DNA of 64,000 nt from Paludibacter sp. (GCA_019163375.1 JAFLKK010000004.1:742838-806837), one strand, 5' to 3'; positions 41,851-51,669 are shown, counted from the first letter of the stretch. Numbers and translations: made by a program. Notes: a model not told the origin generated them from the letters alone.

Positions 41851-43272
41851 ATGATGAAAAAACTGAACTTTATTATATCGTTGCTGCTGTTCTCTATCCT
41901 CACTTTTGCCAAAAGTCCGTTGGATGGATTAGTGAATAACAGTCTCTTGCAAAATGCCAATATTAGCCTGTTGGTAAGAGATGTGGCCACAAACACAACC
42001 GTTTGCGAATATCATTCCAAAAATAGCGTTGTTCCGGCGTCCACTATGAAGTTGGTGACTACAGCCACCGCTTTGGAATTGCTTGGAGCGGATTTTCGGT
42101 TTCAAACCAGATTGGAGGTTGATGGAAGAATTACTGCCGACGGTGTGCTGAATGGTAACTTGTATATTCGTGGTGGCGGCGATCCTACATTGGGCTCTGA
42201 AAAATTAGGCGATACCACTTTTCTTGTCAAATGGGTAGAAGCGATAAAAAATCGTGGAATTAGAAAGATAAACGGCCGGGTAATAGCCGATGCTGGTTTG
42301 TTCGACGATGAGGGTGTGAATCCGAAGTGGACATGGGAAGATATGGGCAATTATTATGCAGCGGGCATTTACGGCATTTCCTATCTCGATAATACTTATC
42401 GATTGGTATTGCGTTCGGGAAGTGTGGGTAATACGCCCATAGTACTTCGCGTTGTTCCGGAAATAATTAATCTTAAAATCGATAATCGATTGGTTAGTAG
42501 TACTATTTCTTTTGATAGCGCTTATTTTTACGGTGCTCCACATTCCAGTTTTCGTAGTGTAACCGGCGAGATTCCCGCCAACCGGACGGAGTTTGTTACT
42601 AAAGGTGATATTCCGAACCCGGCACTGTTGTTGGCGCAGCATTTTTCCGATCGACTGATTGAAAATGATGTTGCGGTACGTGACTTGCCAACAGATAGTA
42701 TTGATCGCGCTTCTGAACGAACAATAATTTATACACACGATTCTCCGCCATTAAGCGAAATCATTACCGAAACAAATGTACGCAGTAATAATTTGTATGC
42801 CGAATGTGTCTTTAAATATTTAGCTTTACAAAATAAAGCTGTTGCTACGAATGCCGAAGCGGTTCTGGTTATAAAAGCTTTTTGGAAATCGAAGGGATTG
42901 TCTGTCGATCAATTGTTTATGTACGATGGCTCCGGCTTATCACCTTCCGATGCTGTTTCCGCTCAGTTTTTTGTAGAGCTGTTAAGTTATATGCAAACGA
43001 GAAGCGTAAATAAAGATGTGTTCTTTCGCTCACTACCCGTTGCCGGCGAGAATGGTACGCTGAAGTCATTCCTTCTGAAAACTCCGTTACAGGGTAAAGT
43101 GCATGCTAAAAGTGGCACTATTTCACGCGTAAAGAGCTATGCGGGATATATAGATAAGAAAGGTAAACAACTTGTTTTTGCGTTATTGATAAATAATCCG
43201 AATGGTAGTTCGAAAGCGGTAACAAAGAAGATGGAAGAGTTTTTGTTGCAATTATCTGCGGGCGTTAAATAG
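41851..43272 (+). CDS. dacB: D-alanyl-D-alanine carboxypeptidase/endopeptidase (PBP4 family)
   Basis: A 473-residue secreted enzyme with a signal peptide (residues 1-20). The penicillin-binding triad is visible: S64-T-M-K67 (serine nucleophile), the S-N-N in T-N-V-R-S-N-N, and K-S-G in H-A-K-S-G-T. The region between S-x-x-K and S-x-N holds the PBP4-type insertion (G-G-G-D-P-T-L-G, about residue 110). It trims D-Ala and cuts cross-links in peptidoglycan in the periplasm. Start at the first of two ATGs (41851; the next is 41854). The birA gene follows after 24 bases. Confidence 0.93.
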   Translation: MMKKLNFIISLLLFSILTFAKSPLDGLVNNSLLQNANISLLVRDVATNTTVCEYHSKNSVVPASTMKLVTTATALELLGADFRFQTRLEVDGRITADGVLNGNLYIRGGGDPTLGSEKLGDTTFLVKWVEAIKNRGIRKINGRVIADAGLFDDEGVNPKWTWEDMGNYYAAGIYGISYLDNTYRLVLRSGSVGNTPIVLRVVPEIINLKIDNRLVSSTISFDSAYFYGAPHSSFRSVTGEIPANRTEFVTKGDIPNPALLLAQHFSDRLIENDVAVRDLPTDSIDRASERTIIYTHDSPPLSEIITETNVRSNNLYAECVFKYLALQNKAVATNAEAVLVIKAFWKSKGLSVDQLFMYDGSGLSPSDAVSAQFFVELLSYMQTRSVNKDVFFRSLPVAGENGTLKSFLLKTPLQGKVHAKSGTISRVKSYAGYIDKKGKQLVFALLINNPNGSSKAVTKKMEEFLLQLSAGVK

Positions 43273-43296
43273 GAATGTATTTTACAATCTGTGTCG

Positions 43297-44022
43297 ATGG
43301 AAAATAGTTTTTTTATACAAGAAACAGCTTCTACTAATGAATTGCTGTGGAAGATGCTGCGGGGAACTCCTTTGATGGATGGTTTTGTGGTGCGGACCGA
43401 CTTTCAAACGGCAGGTAAAGGACAAGTTGGAAATTCGTGGGAGTCAGAACCGGGTAAAAACTTGCTTTTCAGCATAGCCCTTTTTCCTCAGAAAATCAGA
43501 CCTGACCAACAGTTTTTGATTTCGCAGTTGGTGAGTGTAGGTATTAAAAAGGCGCTGGATGAGTACGTTGACGATATTACGGTGAAATGGCCCAATGATA
43601 TTTACTGGAAAGACAAAAAGCTGGCCGGAATACTTATCGAGAATTCATTGCAGGGTCGACAAATTAAGTTTGCCGTTGTGGGTATAGGGTTAAACGTGAA
43701 TCAGACCGAATTTGTAAGCAATGCTCCCAATCCTGTTTCGCTGTGTCAGATTACCGGCAAGCGTATAGCAAGAAGCCCTTTGCTGAAGAAGATACGTCAA
43801 AATATAATGGACGTGTATCGAGATCTGGATGTCGAAAAGCTACAGTTGGAATATGCCGATATGTTATTCAGGAAAGATGGTTTTCATGCTTTCAAAGCAG
43901 ATGGAGAATTATTTCAGGCACGGATTTTTGCCGTTCATCCCGACGGAAGGCTGGAACTTGAAACGGCCGAAGGAGAATACAGAAGTTTCTATTTCAAGGA
44001 AGTTAGTTTTGTTATTGATTAA
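43297..44022 (+). CDS. birA: Biotin-[acetyl-CoA carboxylase] ligase
   Basis: A 241-residue enzyme containing the catalytic domain only: biotin-binding loop G-K-G-Q-V-G-N-S-W, K-W-P-N-D-I-Y-W and K-L-A-G-I-L-I-E, then a C-terminal domain. It attaches biotin to carboxylase subunits using ATP. The N-terminal DNA-binding domain seen in E. coli BirA is missing, as in most Bacteroidota, so it is not a repressor. I start at ATG 43297; a GTG two codons earlier is an alternative. Confidence 0.93.
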   Translation: MENSFFIQETASTNELLWKMLRGTPLMDGFVVRTDFQTAGKGQVGNSWESEPGKNLLFSIALFPQKIRPDQQFLISQLVSVGIKKALDEYVDDITVKWPNDIYWKDKKLAGILIENSLQGRQIKFAVVGIGLNVNQTEFVSNAPNPVSLCQITGKRIARSPLLKKIRQNIMDVYRDLDVEKLQLEYADMLFRKDGFHAFKADGELFQARIFAVHPDGRLELETAEGEYRSFYFKEVSFVID

Positions 44023-44077
44023 TTAAGGTTGGCTAATCATCACATCATATTATCACATCATCACATCACCACATTAA

Positions 44078-44308
44078 TTACTCCACCTCCTCGTAGTCAA
44101 CATACTCACCTTCTTTGTCGGTAAATATTTTTTGTTTGGGAGTAGGTTGATCAAAGTCTTGTTGCTGCTGATCTTGCGTTGGAGTTTTGCGTTTTCCAAA
44201 GCCGAAAATAGACCCGAAAATAGAGCGTATAAATCCCAGTACGGAAAGCAGGATAACTAATCCGAGGATTAAAACGAAAATGATTATAAAGAACAGGAAA
44301 CTCAACAT
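44078..44308 (-). CDS. DUF4834 family small membrane protein
   Basis: A 76-residue protein with a single membrane helix (about residues 2-27) and a short hydrophilic tail rich in Gln, Asp and Pro, ending E-Y-V-D-Y-E-E-V-E. This layout with F-G-K-R-K and a terminal acidic, tyrosine-rich motif fits DUF4834, a small Bacteroidota family of unknown role. The terminator hairpin at 44324 separates it from metF. The 44035-44075 gap downstream contains CACATCA simple repeats. Confidence 0.75.
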   Translation of the reverse strand: MLSFLFFIIIFVLILGLVILLSVLGFIRSIFGSIFGFGKRKTPTQDQQQQDFDQPTPKQKIFTDKEGEYVDYEEVE

Positions 44309-44323
44309 AGAATAATGAAATAA

Positions 44324-44355
44324 CTCAGTTTTCTGTCAATAGACAGAAAACTGAG
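44324..44355. terminator. Intrinsic terminator after metF
   Basis: CTCAGTTTTCTGTC at 44324-44337 pairs perfectly with 44342-44355 across a four-base loop. It lies 60 bases downstream of the metF stop on the minus strand. T-rich tracts are short on both sides. Confidence 0.7.
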
Positions 44356-44414
44356 AGTAATTTTTAATGTATATTATAAGCTAACTCCCGTTTTATGGGA
44401 GCTGAGCGTTGTTT

Positions 44415-45362
44415 TTAGAATACTGCTTTGGCTACTCGTTTTACGCTTTGAGTAGCCATCATGCTGTAAAAATGAATACTTGGTACGCCATGATTTTTTA
44501 AATCAATAGCTTGCTGCGTACACCATTCAACCCCTACTTCTACTGCGTCTGCGTCTGTTTTGCAATTGCGCAACTCGGTGGCAAATGGTTCTGGAATGTC
44601 CGTATGAAAAATCTTTGGTAAAATGGTTAATTGATTTTTAAGCGTTATTGGTTTTATTCCCGGAATAATAGGAACATTTATACCAATGGCACGACATTTC
44701 TCCACAAATTCGTAATACTTTTTGTTGTCGAAAAACATTTGTGTTACCAAATATTCTGCGCCGCCGTCTACCTTTTGTTTTGCGTAGAATAAGTCCGAAT
44801 CCAAATTGGGCGCTTCCTCATGTTTTTCGGGATAGCAAGCCATTCCGTATGAAAATGGAGCGATGGGCGATTTCATTTTCGATCCATCTAAAAACAATCC
44901 CTGATTCAAATTGTTTACCTGCTCCTGAAGTTCAGTGGCATTGCGATGTCCGGTAGGAGAGAAGTCACGTTCATGTTTGGCCTTGTCGCCACGCAACAAT
45001 AGCAAATCAGTGATTCCCAAAAACTGAAGATCAATAAGTGCATATTCAGTTTCTTCGCGTGTAAATCCGCTGCAAATAATGTGCGGGACAACAGCAATTT
45101 TATATTTATTTTGAATGGCTGCAGCAATGGCTACCGTTCCGGGACGATGACGTTCTGCTACCTGTACAAATTGTCCGGGTGCATTTTCTTTGAATACCAA
45201 CTCGCTACGGTGTGTCGTGATGTTGATGTATTTAGGGTCGAACTCGCGCAGGGTATCAATCGTTTTGTAAACTGTTTCAATACCATTCCCTTTTAATGGA
45301 GGTAATAATTCGAAGGAGAAAGCCGTTGATTTGGCACTTTTTATTTTTTCTACAACACTCAT
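44415..45362 (-). CDS. metF: Methylenetetrahydrofolate reductase
   Basis: A 315-residue FAD enzyme: F-S-F-E-L-L-P-P at the start, then I-T-T-H-R-S, V-P-H-I-I-C-S-G, L-L-L-R-G-D, S-Y-G-M-A-C-Y-P-E-K-H-E-E-A-P, and T-Q-M-F-F-D. It reduces 5,10-methylene-THF to 5-methyl-THF for methionine synthesis. Length and motifs are as in other bacterial MetF. The gene stands alone; a TACTTTTG promoter box lies 85 bases upstream (45444-45451, minus strand). Confidence 0.97.
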   Translation of the reverse strand: MSVVEKIKSAKSTAFSFELLPPLKGNGIETVYKTIDTLREFDPKYINITTHRSELVFKENAPGQFVQVAERHRPGTVAIAAAIQNKYKIAVVPHIICSGFTREETEYALIDLQFLGITDLLLLRGDKAKHERDFSPTGHRNATELQEQVNNLNQGLFLDGSKMKSPIAPFSYGMACYPEKHEEAPNLDSDLFYAKQKVDGGAEYLVTQMFFDNKKYYEFVEKCRAIGINVPIIPGIKPITLKNQLTILPKIFHTDIPEPFATELRNCKTDADAVEVGVEWCTQQAIDLKNHGVPSIHFYSMMATQSVKRVAKAVF

Positions 45363-45443
45363 GTCTGGATGATAATTGACGGTTGACAGTTGACAATTTC
45401 AATACGTCAAATGAAAACGTTTTTTTTAATTTTTAGTTGGGTG

Positions 45444-45451
45444 CAAAAGTA
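45444..45451 (-). promoter_or_regulatory. Promoter of metF
   Basis: Read on the minus strand this is TACTTTTG. It is followed toward metF by one copy of the dispersed AGTTGACAATT repeat. Confidence 0.55.
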
Positions 45452-45563
45452 CAATTTTTTTTTCAATTTTGTGGTCATATAGCCATAGCTGAGTGGCTGT
45501 AAAACATGCCCTGGTGTGGAATTGCACTTTTTTAGTATTACAAAAGAGCTGTTTGTATGGAAA

Positions 45564-46097
45564 TTATACCATTTCACGAATGCAGGTTTGTAATGTAATT
45601 CTCTTGTTTACTAAATCTACATTCTCCCAAAGTAGTAGCTGTGTAGTGCGGCTCTTGCATAGCTCACCGGTTGTGTTGAGCGCTAAAGCGGGATAAAAGG
45701 TACAAGCTGCAATTATTTCAAAAATGGAGAAAGAACTAAGCATGGGAGCCAGATGAACTAACAACTTGTTGATTAGTAAAACTGAATTTGTCCCAAAATC
45801 CAATAGCAATGGTTTTGTACCCGGAGTTATTTCCTGGGTCGGTAGTTCTACCGAGACGTCGATATATTGATAATCATTAGTCAGCTTTTCGCTTAGGTAG
45901 TTTGCCCCCGATTGTTTAACTGATATGATTTCTGCAGACAGAATCCCGTCGAAAAACAAAGTGTTAGCCGTTTCTACGATACCATCATCCAGACTAAAGA
46001 TGCGCGTGATTACATTTTTACTATTTTGCTCCACGGCCATTCTACGAAGAATAGTCTCCGGTGAGCAAAAGCAAAGCTGGCTTCCGATACGCTTCAT
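45564..46097 (-). CDS. Conserved hypothetical protein next to the DUF4296 gene
   Basis: A 177-residue protein that starts where the previous gene ends (shared base at 46097), so it is translationally coupled. The first 60 residues (R-I-G-S-Q-L-C-F-C-S-P-E-T-I-L, then N-T-L-F-F-D-G-I-L-S-A) resemble the N-terminal composite domain of metal-dependent amidohydrolases, but there is no catalytic barrel. It may be a family specific to this phylum. Function unknown. Confidence 0.6.
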   Translation of the reverse strand: MKRIGSQLCFCSPETILRRMAVEQNSKNVITRIFSLDDGIVETANTLFFDGILSAEIISVKQSGANYLSEKLTNDYQYIDVSVELPTQEITPGTKPLLLDFGTNSVLLINKLLVHLAPMLSSFSIFEIIAACTFYPALALNTTGELCKSRTTQLLLWENVDLVNKRITLQTCIREMV

Positions 46098-47005
46098 TAT
46101 TTAAGTGTTGGCTGCGGTTTTTGTACTGTTTTTTTGATTTGTTGTAGAGGTGCCGGCTTCCCTTTTGGGTGAATAATCTTTCTCTTAGGTTCCAGTTTTT
46201 GTACCAGTTTTCGCAGGCTATCCTGATGAACGGGGTTGAACTTACGCATTAATGATATACTGTCCACAGTAGCATGTAATTTTCCTTTATAGGCCTTACT
46301 ACCAAGTAATTCTCCCGAGATAGATTTTATTTTAAGCTTCCTTGTGGCCGGTAGTTTTATGGTGTAGCGCCTCAATAAACTGTCGTGATGAGCCAGTGCA
46401 AAAGCACTATCCACCTTCCCGTTTTGGTAATTTAAACGCACGGAGATGTGTTGTTTTGTACAAGAGTCCTCTGGTGCAATTCGTAGTAGAAAACGGAGAA
46501 TATACACGTCGCCATATAGTAAACCCGGATCAACCACTTCAAAGTCTAATTTGGTACGGGTAGAGTCTTTTGTAAGTTCGTATTTGTTTCGTCTTCTCCA
46601 CAGTTCACTTTTTACTTTTGCAAGTTCTACTGAGTCGATGAAATGGTATTTGCCCGATTTTACTTCTTTTTCTTGTAAAGTGAGATTTATAAGAACTTTT
46701 TTGTAAACGTTGTTGAATTCTTGCGGATTTTTTGTGTACCAGACCAATGACGAATCAAAGTTGGCTTTTGTGATTTCGTATTTTGCAAAAACGAAATTGT
46801 AGTATTTTGTTTTTGTACTGTCGTTCGAAAACATAATACCACGCTCAATAAGTACACCATCTAATTTATGCATATCGGTCAGCAGATTAACCATATCCTC
46901 CTGGTTTAATACGCCTTTAGGACGATTGCTACAAGCAGCAAAAATAAGAAGGATGCTAACAATAATGGTAAATTGACTGAAAAAATTAATTCGTAGGTTC
47001 CACAT
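46097..47005 (-). CDS. DUF4296 family lipoprotein
   Basis: A 302-residue protein with a signal sequence and lipobox A-A-C (near residue 25). The segment P-K-G-V-L-N-Q-E-D-M-V-N-L-L-T-D-M-H is the start of the DUF4296 domain (to about residue 115), followed by a C-terminal region of beta strands with a proline- and lysine-rich end. I take ATG at 47005, which overlaps lspA by 20 bases; an ATG at 47026 overlaps by 41. The lspA - DUF4296 order is conserved in Bacteroidota and suggests a link to lipoprotein processing or the envelope. Confidence 0.82.
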   Translation of the reverse strand: MWNLRINFFSQFTIIVSILLIFAACSNRPKGVLNQEDMVNLLTDMHKLDGVLIERGIMFSNDSTKTKYYNFVFAKYEITKANFDSSLVWYTKNPQEFNNVYKKVLINLTLQEKEVKSGKYHFIDSVELAKVKSELWRRRNKYELTKDSTRTKLDFEVVDPGLLYGDVYILRFLLRIAPEDSCTKQHISVRLNYQNGKVDSAFALAHHDSLLRRYTIKLPATRKLKIKSISGELLGSKAYKGKLHATVDSISLMRKFNPVHQDSLRKLVQKLEPKRKIIHPKGKPAPLQQIKKTVQKPQPTLK

Positions 47006-47597
47006 CTTGCTCTTTTTTAGTTTCAAGACTTTCGTTTAGTTCTTTGCGAAAGAAGATAAGAATTAAAGCCACAGCTACACTTATTGCCGAATCGGCTACA
47101 TTGAATATCGGACTAAAGAAAATCGTTTGACCGGTATCACTTTTTATGAGTGGGAAATAAAGCATATCCACTACTTTGCCGTGAAAGAGGGTTTCGTAAC
47201 CACCGCCGGGTGGTAAAAATGAGGCTATCGGACCCATGTATTCGCTGGCGCTGAAAAACACTCCGTAAAATACAGAGTCAATAATATTGCCGGCTGCTCC
47301 TGCCAGAACTAATGATATGGTTAGAATATATGCTGTGCGGACCTGTTTTCTTATCAGATTACGGATGTAAAAGACTAATGCAACTACGGCTACAATTCTG
47401 AAAAGTGTAAGGAATAGCTTACCAATGATTTCCAACCCAAAAGCCATTCCGTTGTTTTCGATAAAAAGGATTTTAAACCACCCGAAAACGTCTACACTTT
47501 CGCCCAGGGTAAAGTTTAATTTGACATATATTTTCGACGCTTGATCGATGAACAATACGAGAAAAATAAGAAATATGGATTTTTTTGTGATAGACAT
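46986..47597 (-). CDS. lspA: Lipoprotein signal peptidase
   Basis: A 203-residue inner-membrane aspartic protease. It has four helices and the two catalytic Asp motifs: A-G-A-A-G-N-I-I-D-S and F-N-V-A-D-S-A-I. The N-terminal D-Q-A-S-K and E-N-N-G-M-A-F-G are also typical of LspA. The Bacteroidota insertion between the catalytic motifs is present (about residues 115-140). LspA cleaves the signal peptide of lipoproteins after lipid attachment; many such lipoproteins are encoded in this window. First in the lspA - DUF4296 - 45564 operon. Confidence 0.97.
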   Translation of the reverse strand: MSITKKSIFLIFLVLFIDQASKIYVKLNFTLGESVDVFGWFKILFIENNGMAFGLEIIGKLFLTLFRIVAVVALVFYIRNLIRKQVRTAYILTISLVLAGAAGNIIDSVFYGVFFSASEYMGPIASFLPPGGGYETLFHGKVVDMLYFPLIKSDTGQTIFFSPIFNVADSAISVAVALILIFFRKELNESLETKKEQDVEPTN

Positions 47598-47677
47598 GGA
47601 AATTAATTGATAGTTGACAGTTGATAATTCAGTAAAATCTATTTATCTGAATTTTATTTTCAGTGTAATAAAACAAC

Positions 47678-47717
47678 AAATTCGGCAACCGACAGAGTTT
47701 GCCATGTTGCCGAATTT
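47678..47717 (-). terminator. Intrinsic terminator of the dksA-like gene
   Basis: A 12-base perfect stem (AAATTCGGCAAC at 47678-47689 with GTTGCCGAATTT at 47706-47717). On the minus strand it is followed by TTGTTGTTTTATT. It lies 18 bases after the dksA-like stop codon. Confidence 0.85.
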
Positions 47718-47734
47718 CGTTTTATGGAATTTGA

Positions 47735-48112
47735 TTATTTTTGATCGTTTTTTGCTTCAATGCTCAATGTTGCATGAGGAACGGCACGTAGGCGCTCTTT
47801 AGGTATCAATTTACCAGTTTCGCGACAAATACCATAGGTTTTATTTTCAATGCGAATCATTGCGGATTGTAAATGTTGAATAAACTTCATTTGACGTTGA
47901 GCAAGTCTGCCGGCTTCTTCTTTTGATAAAGTGGCCGCTCCTTCTTCCAGTACTTTGAAAGTAGGCGAAGTGTCCATGACATCATTCCCGTCTAAATTCG
48001 AAATAGCGTTACGCAATTCTTCATATTCCTTTTGAGCCTTAGCAAGCTTTTCTCTTATAAGTGCACGAAACTCTTCTAGCTCAGCATCAGTATATCTTGT
48101 TTTTTCGGTCAT
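47735..48112 (-). CDS. DksA/TraR-like transcription regulator with one cysteine
   Basis: A 125-residue protein: an alpha-helical coiled-coil region (about 8-90) and a C-terminal finger Y-G-I-C96-R-E-T-G-K-L-I-P-K-E-R-L-R-A-V-P-H-A-T. The spacing is that of DksA (C-x2-C-x17-C-x2-C), but only the first cysteine remains, so zinc cannot be bound by four Cys. DksA binds RNA polymerase and, with ppGpp, adjusts transcription under starvation. Bacteroidota versions are commonly poor in cysteine. It lies between ileS and lspA, as in related genomes. Confidence 0.9.
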   Translation of the reverse strand: MTEKTRYTDAELEEFRALIREKLAKAQKEYEELRNAISNLDGNDVMDTSPTFKVLEEGAATLSKEEAGRLAQRQMKFIQHLQSAMIRIENKTYGICRETGKLIPKERLRAVPHATLSIEAKNDQK

Positions 48113-48309
48113 GATGTAATTTTATTAAACGATTAATTGAAAATTCTGTGTGTAAAAAAGGAACTTTTCGCCTATTTTTATTTCCGAGTGCGAAAATATG
48201 AAATTTGTTTCAGTTGTACAATTATTTTGGCAATTATATTTAAGTTATTTGAAAAGTAATTATAGGTAAACAAGACACTTACATGCCTGCCTTTTGCCCT
48301 TCAAATGAA

Positions 48310-51300
48310 CTATACTTTCTGAATATTAATCTTTACTACATAATCTTCAAACTCAAGTTCCGTGGCATCAGTTAGATTATCAACTAAAACAACAGAATTT
48401 GCTAATGTTTGAGAAGCAATATAGTTAGCAAATTCTTTTACCGCTTCTGCTATTTCTTCTCTGCTTTCAATCTCCACGATGATTTTATCCACGATTTCAT
48501 AACCATTCGATTTGCGGATATTCTGAATACGATTCACCAGTTCACGGGCAATTCCTTCGCGCAATAGTTCGTCGGTAACAGTAATGTCAAGCGCAACTGT
48601 AAGTTTACCTTCATTCGCTACTAACCAACCCGGCATGTCTTCAGTAATAATCTCAACATCTTCAAGTTCTAATTTTACATCGCCTGTTGGTAAAGCAAGC
48701 AGGTATTGACCTTCTCGCTCTATTTCAACAATCTCGACTTTGCCAAAAACGGTCATTGCTTGTGCAATTTCCTTCATTTGCTTGCCGTATTTTTTACCCA
48801 AAGTTTTGAAATTCGGTTTAATTTTCTTTACCAGATTGTCCATATCTGCATCGGCCGGAATGATTTCCAATTCCTTGATATTCACTTCTGCTTTTACTAA
48901 ATCAGCAATATATAGCAATTGTTTGTATGATGTTTCATCTTGCGCAGGAACAACTGCTTTCGATAGCGGTTGACGCACTTTCTTGTCGGCTTTACGACGT
49001 AGTGCTAATATCAATGATGAAGTTTGCTGTGCAAGTTGCATGCATGCTTCCAAATTGCTGTCAATCAATGCTTCATTGAATGTTGGGAACTTAGCTAAGT
49101 GAACCGACTCGCTGTTGTCTTTTCCGGTTACGGCGTTTAAATCAAGGAATAAACGATCAGCAAAGAAAGGCGCGATAGGAGCCATTAAATGCGCAACAGT
49201 TTCCAGGCAGGTGTAAAGTGTTTGATATGCTGAGATTTTATCTTCATCATATTCACCACCCCAATATCGTTTGCGGTTTAAGCGTACGTACCAGTTACTA
49301 AGGTTCTCACCCACAAAATCGGAAATGGCACGGCCTGCACGGGTTGGTTCGTACGTTTCGTAGTATTCGGTAACTTCTTTTACTAAGGTATTCAGCAGTG
49401 AAATAATCCAGCGATCAATTTCAGGGCGTTTTTCCATTGGAACTTCGGCTTCAGAATAGTTGAATTTATCAACATTGGCGTAAAGCGAGAAGAACGAGTA
49501 AGTATTATAAAGTGTTCCGAAAAATTTGCGACGTACTTCATCGATGCCTTCCACATCAAATTTCAGATTGTCCCATGGTGAAGCATTGGTCATCATGTAC
49601 CAACGCAATGGGTCGGAGCCAAATTTCTCAATCGTAGAAAACGGATCAACACCATTGCCCAGACGTTTCGACATTTTATTGCCGTTTTTGTCCAAAACTA
49701 ACCCATTAGAAATAACGCTTTTGAAAGCCACCGAACCACGAACCATGGTGCTGATAGCGTGAAGAGTAAAGAACCAACCACGAGTTTGATCTACACCTTC
49801 CGAAATAAAGTCGGCAGGAAAATTCGTGTGATTGTCAATCAACTCTTTGTTCTCGAACGGATAATGCAACTGCGCATACGGCATAGCACCTGAATCGAAC
49901 CAAACGTCGATCAGATCAAGCTCACGTTTCATGGGTTTGCAACTTGCCGAAACAAGGACAATACCATCCACGTATGGGCGGTGGAGATCTATATTTTTTA
50001 CCGAGTAATTTTCGGCAGTATTTTTTCCAACTTCAAAGTTTTTGTATGGATTTTCAGTCATAAATCCGACAGCGATGGACTTTTCGATTTCTGAAATCAA
50101 CTCTTCTACCGAGCCAATACAGATTTCTTCAGTGCCATCTTCGCTGCGCCAGATAGGAAGCGGCGTTCCCCAGTAACGGCTGCGACTTAAGTTCCAGTCT
50201 TGCAGGTTTTCCAACCATTTACCAAAACGACCTGTTCCGGTGGAGGCGGGTTTCCAATTGATGGTTTCATTCAACGACATCATTTCCTCGCGGCAAGCGG
50301 TTGTTTTTACAAGCCAACTGTCTAATGGATAGTATAATACCGGTTTGTCGGTGCGCCAGCAATGTGGGTAGCTGTGCGTGTGTTTCTCTATTTTGAAAGC
50401 CAAACCTTGCTGTTTCAACATCACACAAAGATCCACATCCAAGGTTGCATCATCTTCAGTCAGGCTATTGTCATAAGCATTTTTTACATACCTTCCGGCG
50501 TATTCGGCGTATAAATCAGTGTTTACATTTGAGGCGACGTAATCAACACTCAAATCTTCGATTTTAAAGAATTTACCCGTTCTGTCCACCATTGGTTGGC
50601 GGTTACCGTCTTTGTCGATCAACAACAAGGGTGGAACACCATTTTGTTTAGCCACACGATCATCGTCCGCACCAAAGGTAGGAGCAATGTGCACAATTCC
50701 GGTGCCATCTTCGGTGGTTACAAAATCGCCGGTGATAACACGGAAAGCTCCTTCTCCGGGGTTAATCCAGGGGATCAGTTGCTCGTATTCAGTGCCGGCT
50801 AGTTCAGAGCCTTTTTTGCGGTCAATAATTTCATATTCATTTTTGCCCATAACTGCAGAAAGCAGATTTTCGGCTAAAATCAAATTGCAGGCCTCTTTTG
50901 TATATGGATTTATCGTTTTTACTTTTACATAATCGATGGTGGGGCCAACGCACAGTGCTGTGTTTGAAGGCAAGGTCCATGGTGTGGTTGTCCATGCTAA
51001 AAAGAAGGTGTTATCCTCATTTTTCAACTTGAATTGAGCCACACAGGTGGTATCTTTTACATCGCGATAACAGCCGGGTTGATTCAACTCGTGAGTCGAA
51101 AGTCCTGTTCCGGCAGCTGGCGAGTAAGGCTGAATGGTGTAGCCTTTGTATAGTAAGTTCTTGTTGTACAGTTGTTTCAATAACCACCAGAGCGTCTCGA
51201 TATAGCGATTGTCGTACGTGATGTACGGATCATTCATGTCTACCCAATAGCCCATTTTGGTAGTCAAATCTTCCCATTCTTTGGTGTATTTGAGCACGTC

Positions 51301-51669
51301 GTGGCGGCAAGCTGCGTTATAATCGTCCACACTGATGGTTTTACCAATGTCTTCTTTGGTAATTCCCAATGCTTTTTCCACACCAAGTTCCACCGGAAGT
51401 CCGTGCGTATCCCAACCGGCTTTACGCTTTACCTGAAAGCCCTGCATGGTTTTATACCGACAAAACACATCCTTAATCGTACGCCCCATAACGTGGTGAA
51501 TGCCCGGAAGTCCATTAGCAGAAGGAGGTCCCTCATAAAAAACGAACGATGGTTTTCCTTCACGGGTTTCGATACTTTTATGGAAAATGTCTTTTTCGCT
51601 CCATTGCGTAAGCATTTCCTTGTTGATGTCCGATAAATTCAAATTGGAATATTCAGCAAACTTTTTCAT
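48310..51669 (-). CDS. ileS: Isoleucyl-tRNA synthetase
   Basis: A 1119-residue class Ia enzyme. HIGH-type signature H58-H-V-M-G62 in P-S-A-N-G-L-P-G-I-H-H and K-M-S-K-R at residues 665-669. The editing domain lies between (W-T-T-T-P-W-T-L-P, about residue 225), the anticodon-binding region at 700-900. Length and the absence of the C-terminal Cys zinc finger place it in the long (eukaryote-like/type 2) IleS group, which often resists mupirocin. It charges isoleucine to tRNA-Ile. A TAATTTTG promoter box lies 38 bases upstream. Confidence 0.98.
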   Translation of the reverse strand: MKKFAEYSNLNLSDINKEMLTQWSEKDIFHKSIETREGKPSFVFYEGPPSANGLPGIHHVMGRTIKDVFCRYKTMQGFQVKRKAGWDTHGLPVELGVEKALGITKEDIGKTISVDDYNAACRHDVLKYTKEWEDLTTKMGYWVDMNDPYITYDNRYIETLWWLLKQLYNKNLLYKGYTIQPYSPAAGTGLSTHELNQPGCYRDVKDTTCVAQFKLKNEDNTFFLAWTTTPWTLPSNTALCVGPTIDYVKVKTINPYTKEACNLILAENLLSAVMGKNEYEIIDRKKGSELAGTEYEQLIPWINPGEGAFRVITGDFVTTEDGTGIVHIAPTFGADDDRVAKQNGVPPLLLIDKDGNRQPMVDRTGKFFKIEDLSVDYVASNVNTDLYAEYAGRYVKNAYDNSLTEDDATLDVDLCVMLKQQGLAFKIEKHTHSYPHCWRTDKPVLYYPLDSWLVKTTACREEMMSLNETINWKPASTGTGRFGKWLENLQDWNLSRSRYWGTPLPIWRSEDGTEEICIGSVEELISEIEKSIAVGFMTENPYKNFEVGKNTAENYSVKNIDLHRPYVDGIVLVSASCKPMKRELDLIDVWFDSGAMPYAQLHYPFENKELIDNHTNFPADFISEGVDQTRGWFFTLHAISTMVRGSVAFKSVISNGLVLDKNGNKMSKRLGNGVDPFSTIEKFGSDPLRWYMMTNASPWDNLKFDVEGIDEVRRKFFGTLYNTYSFFSLYANVDKFNYSEAEVPMEKRPEIDRWIISLLNTLVKEVTEYYETYEPTRAGRAISDFVGENLSNWYVRLNRKRYWGGEYDEDKISAYQTLYTCLETVAHLMAPIAPFFADRLFLDLNAVTGKDNSESVHLAKFPTFNEALIDSNLEACMQLAQQTSSLILALRRKADKKVRQPLSKAVVPAQDETSYKQLLYIADLVKAEVNIKELEIIPADADMDNLVKKIKPNFKTLGKKYGKQMKEIAQAMTVFGKVEIVEIEREGQYLLALPTGDVKLELEDVEIITEDMPGWLVANEGKLTVALDITVTDELLREGIARELVNRIQNIRKSNGYEIVDKIIVEIESREEIAEAVKEFANYIASQTLANSVVLVDNLTDATELEFEDYVVKINIQKV

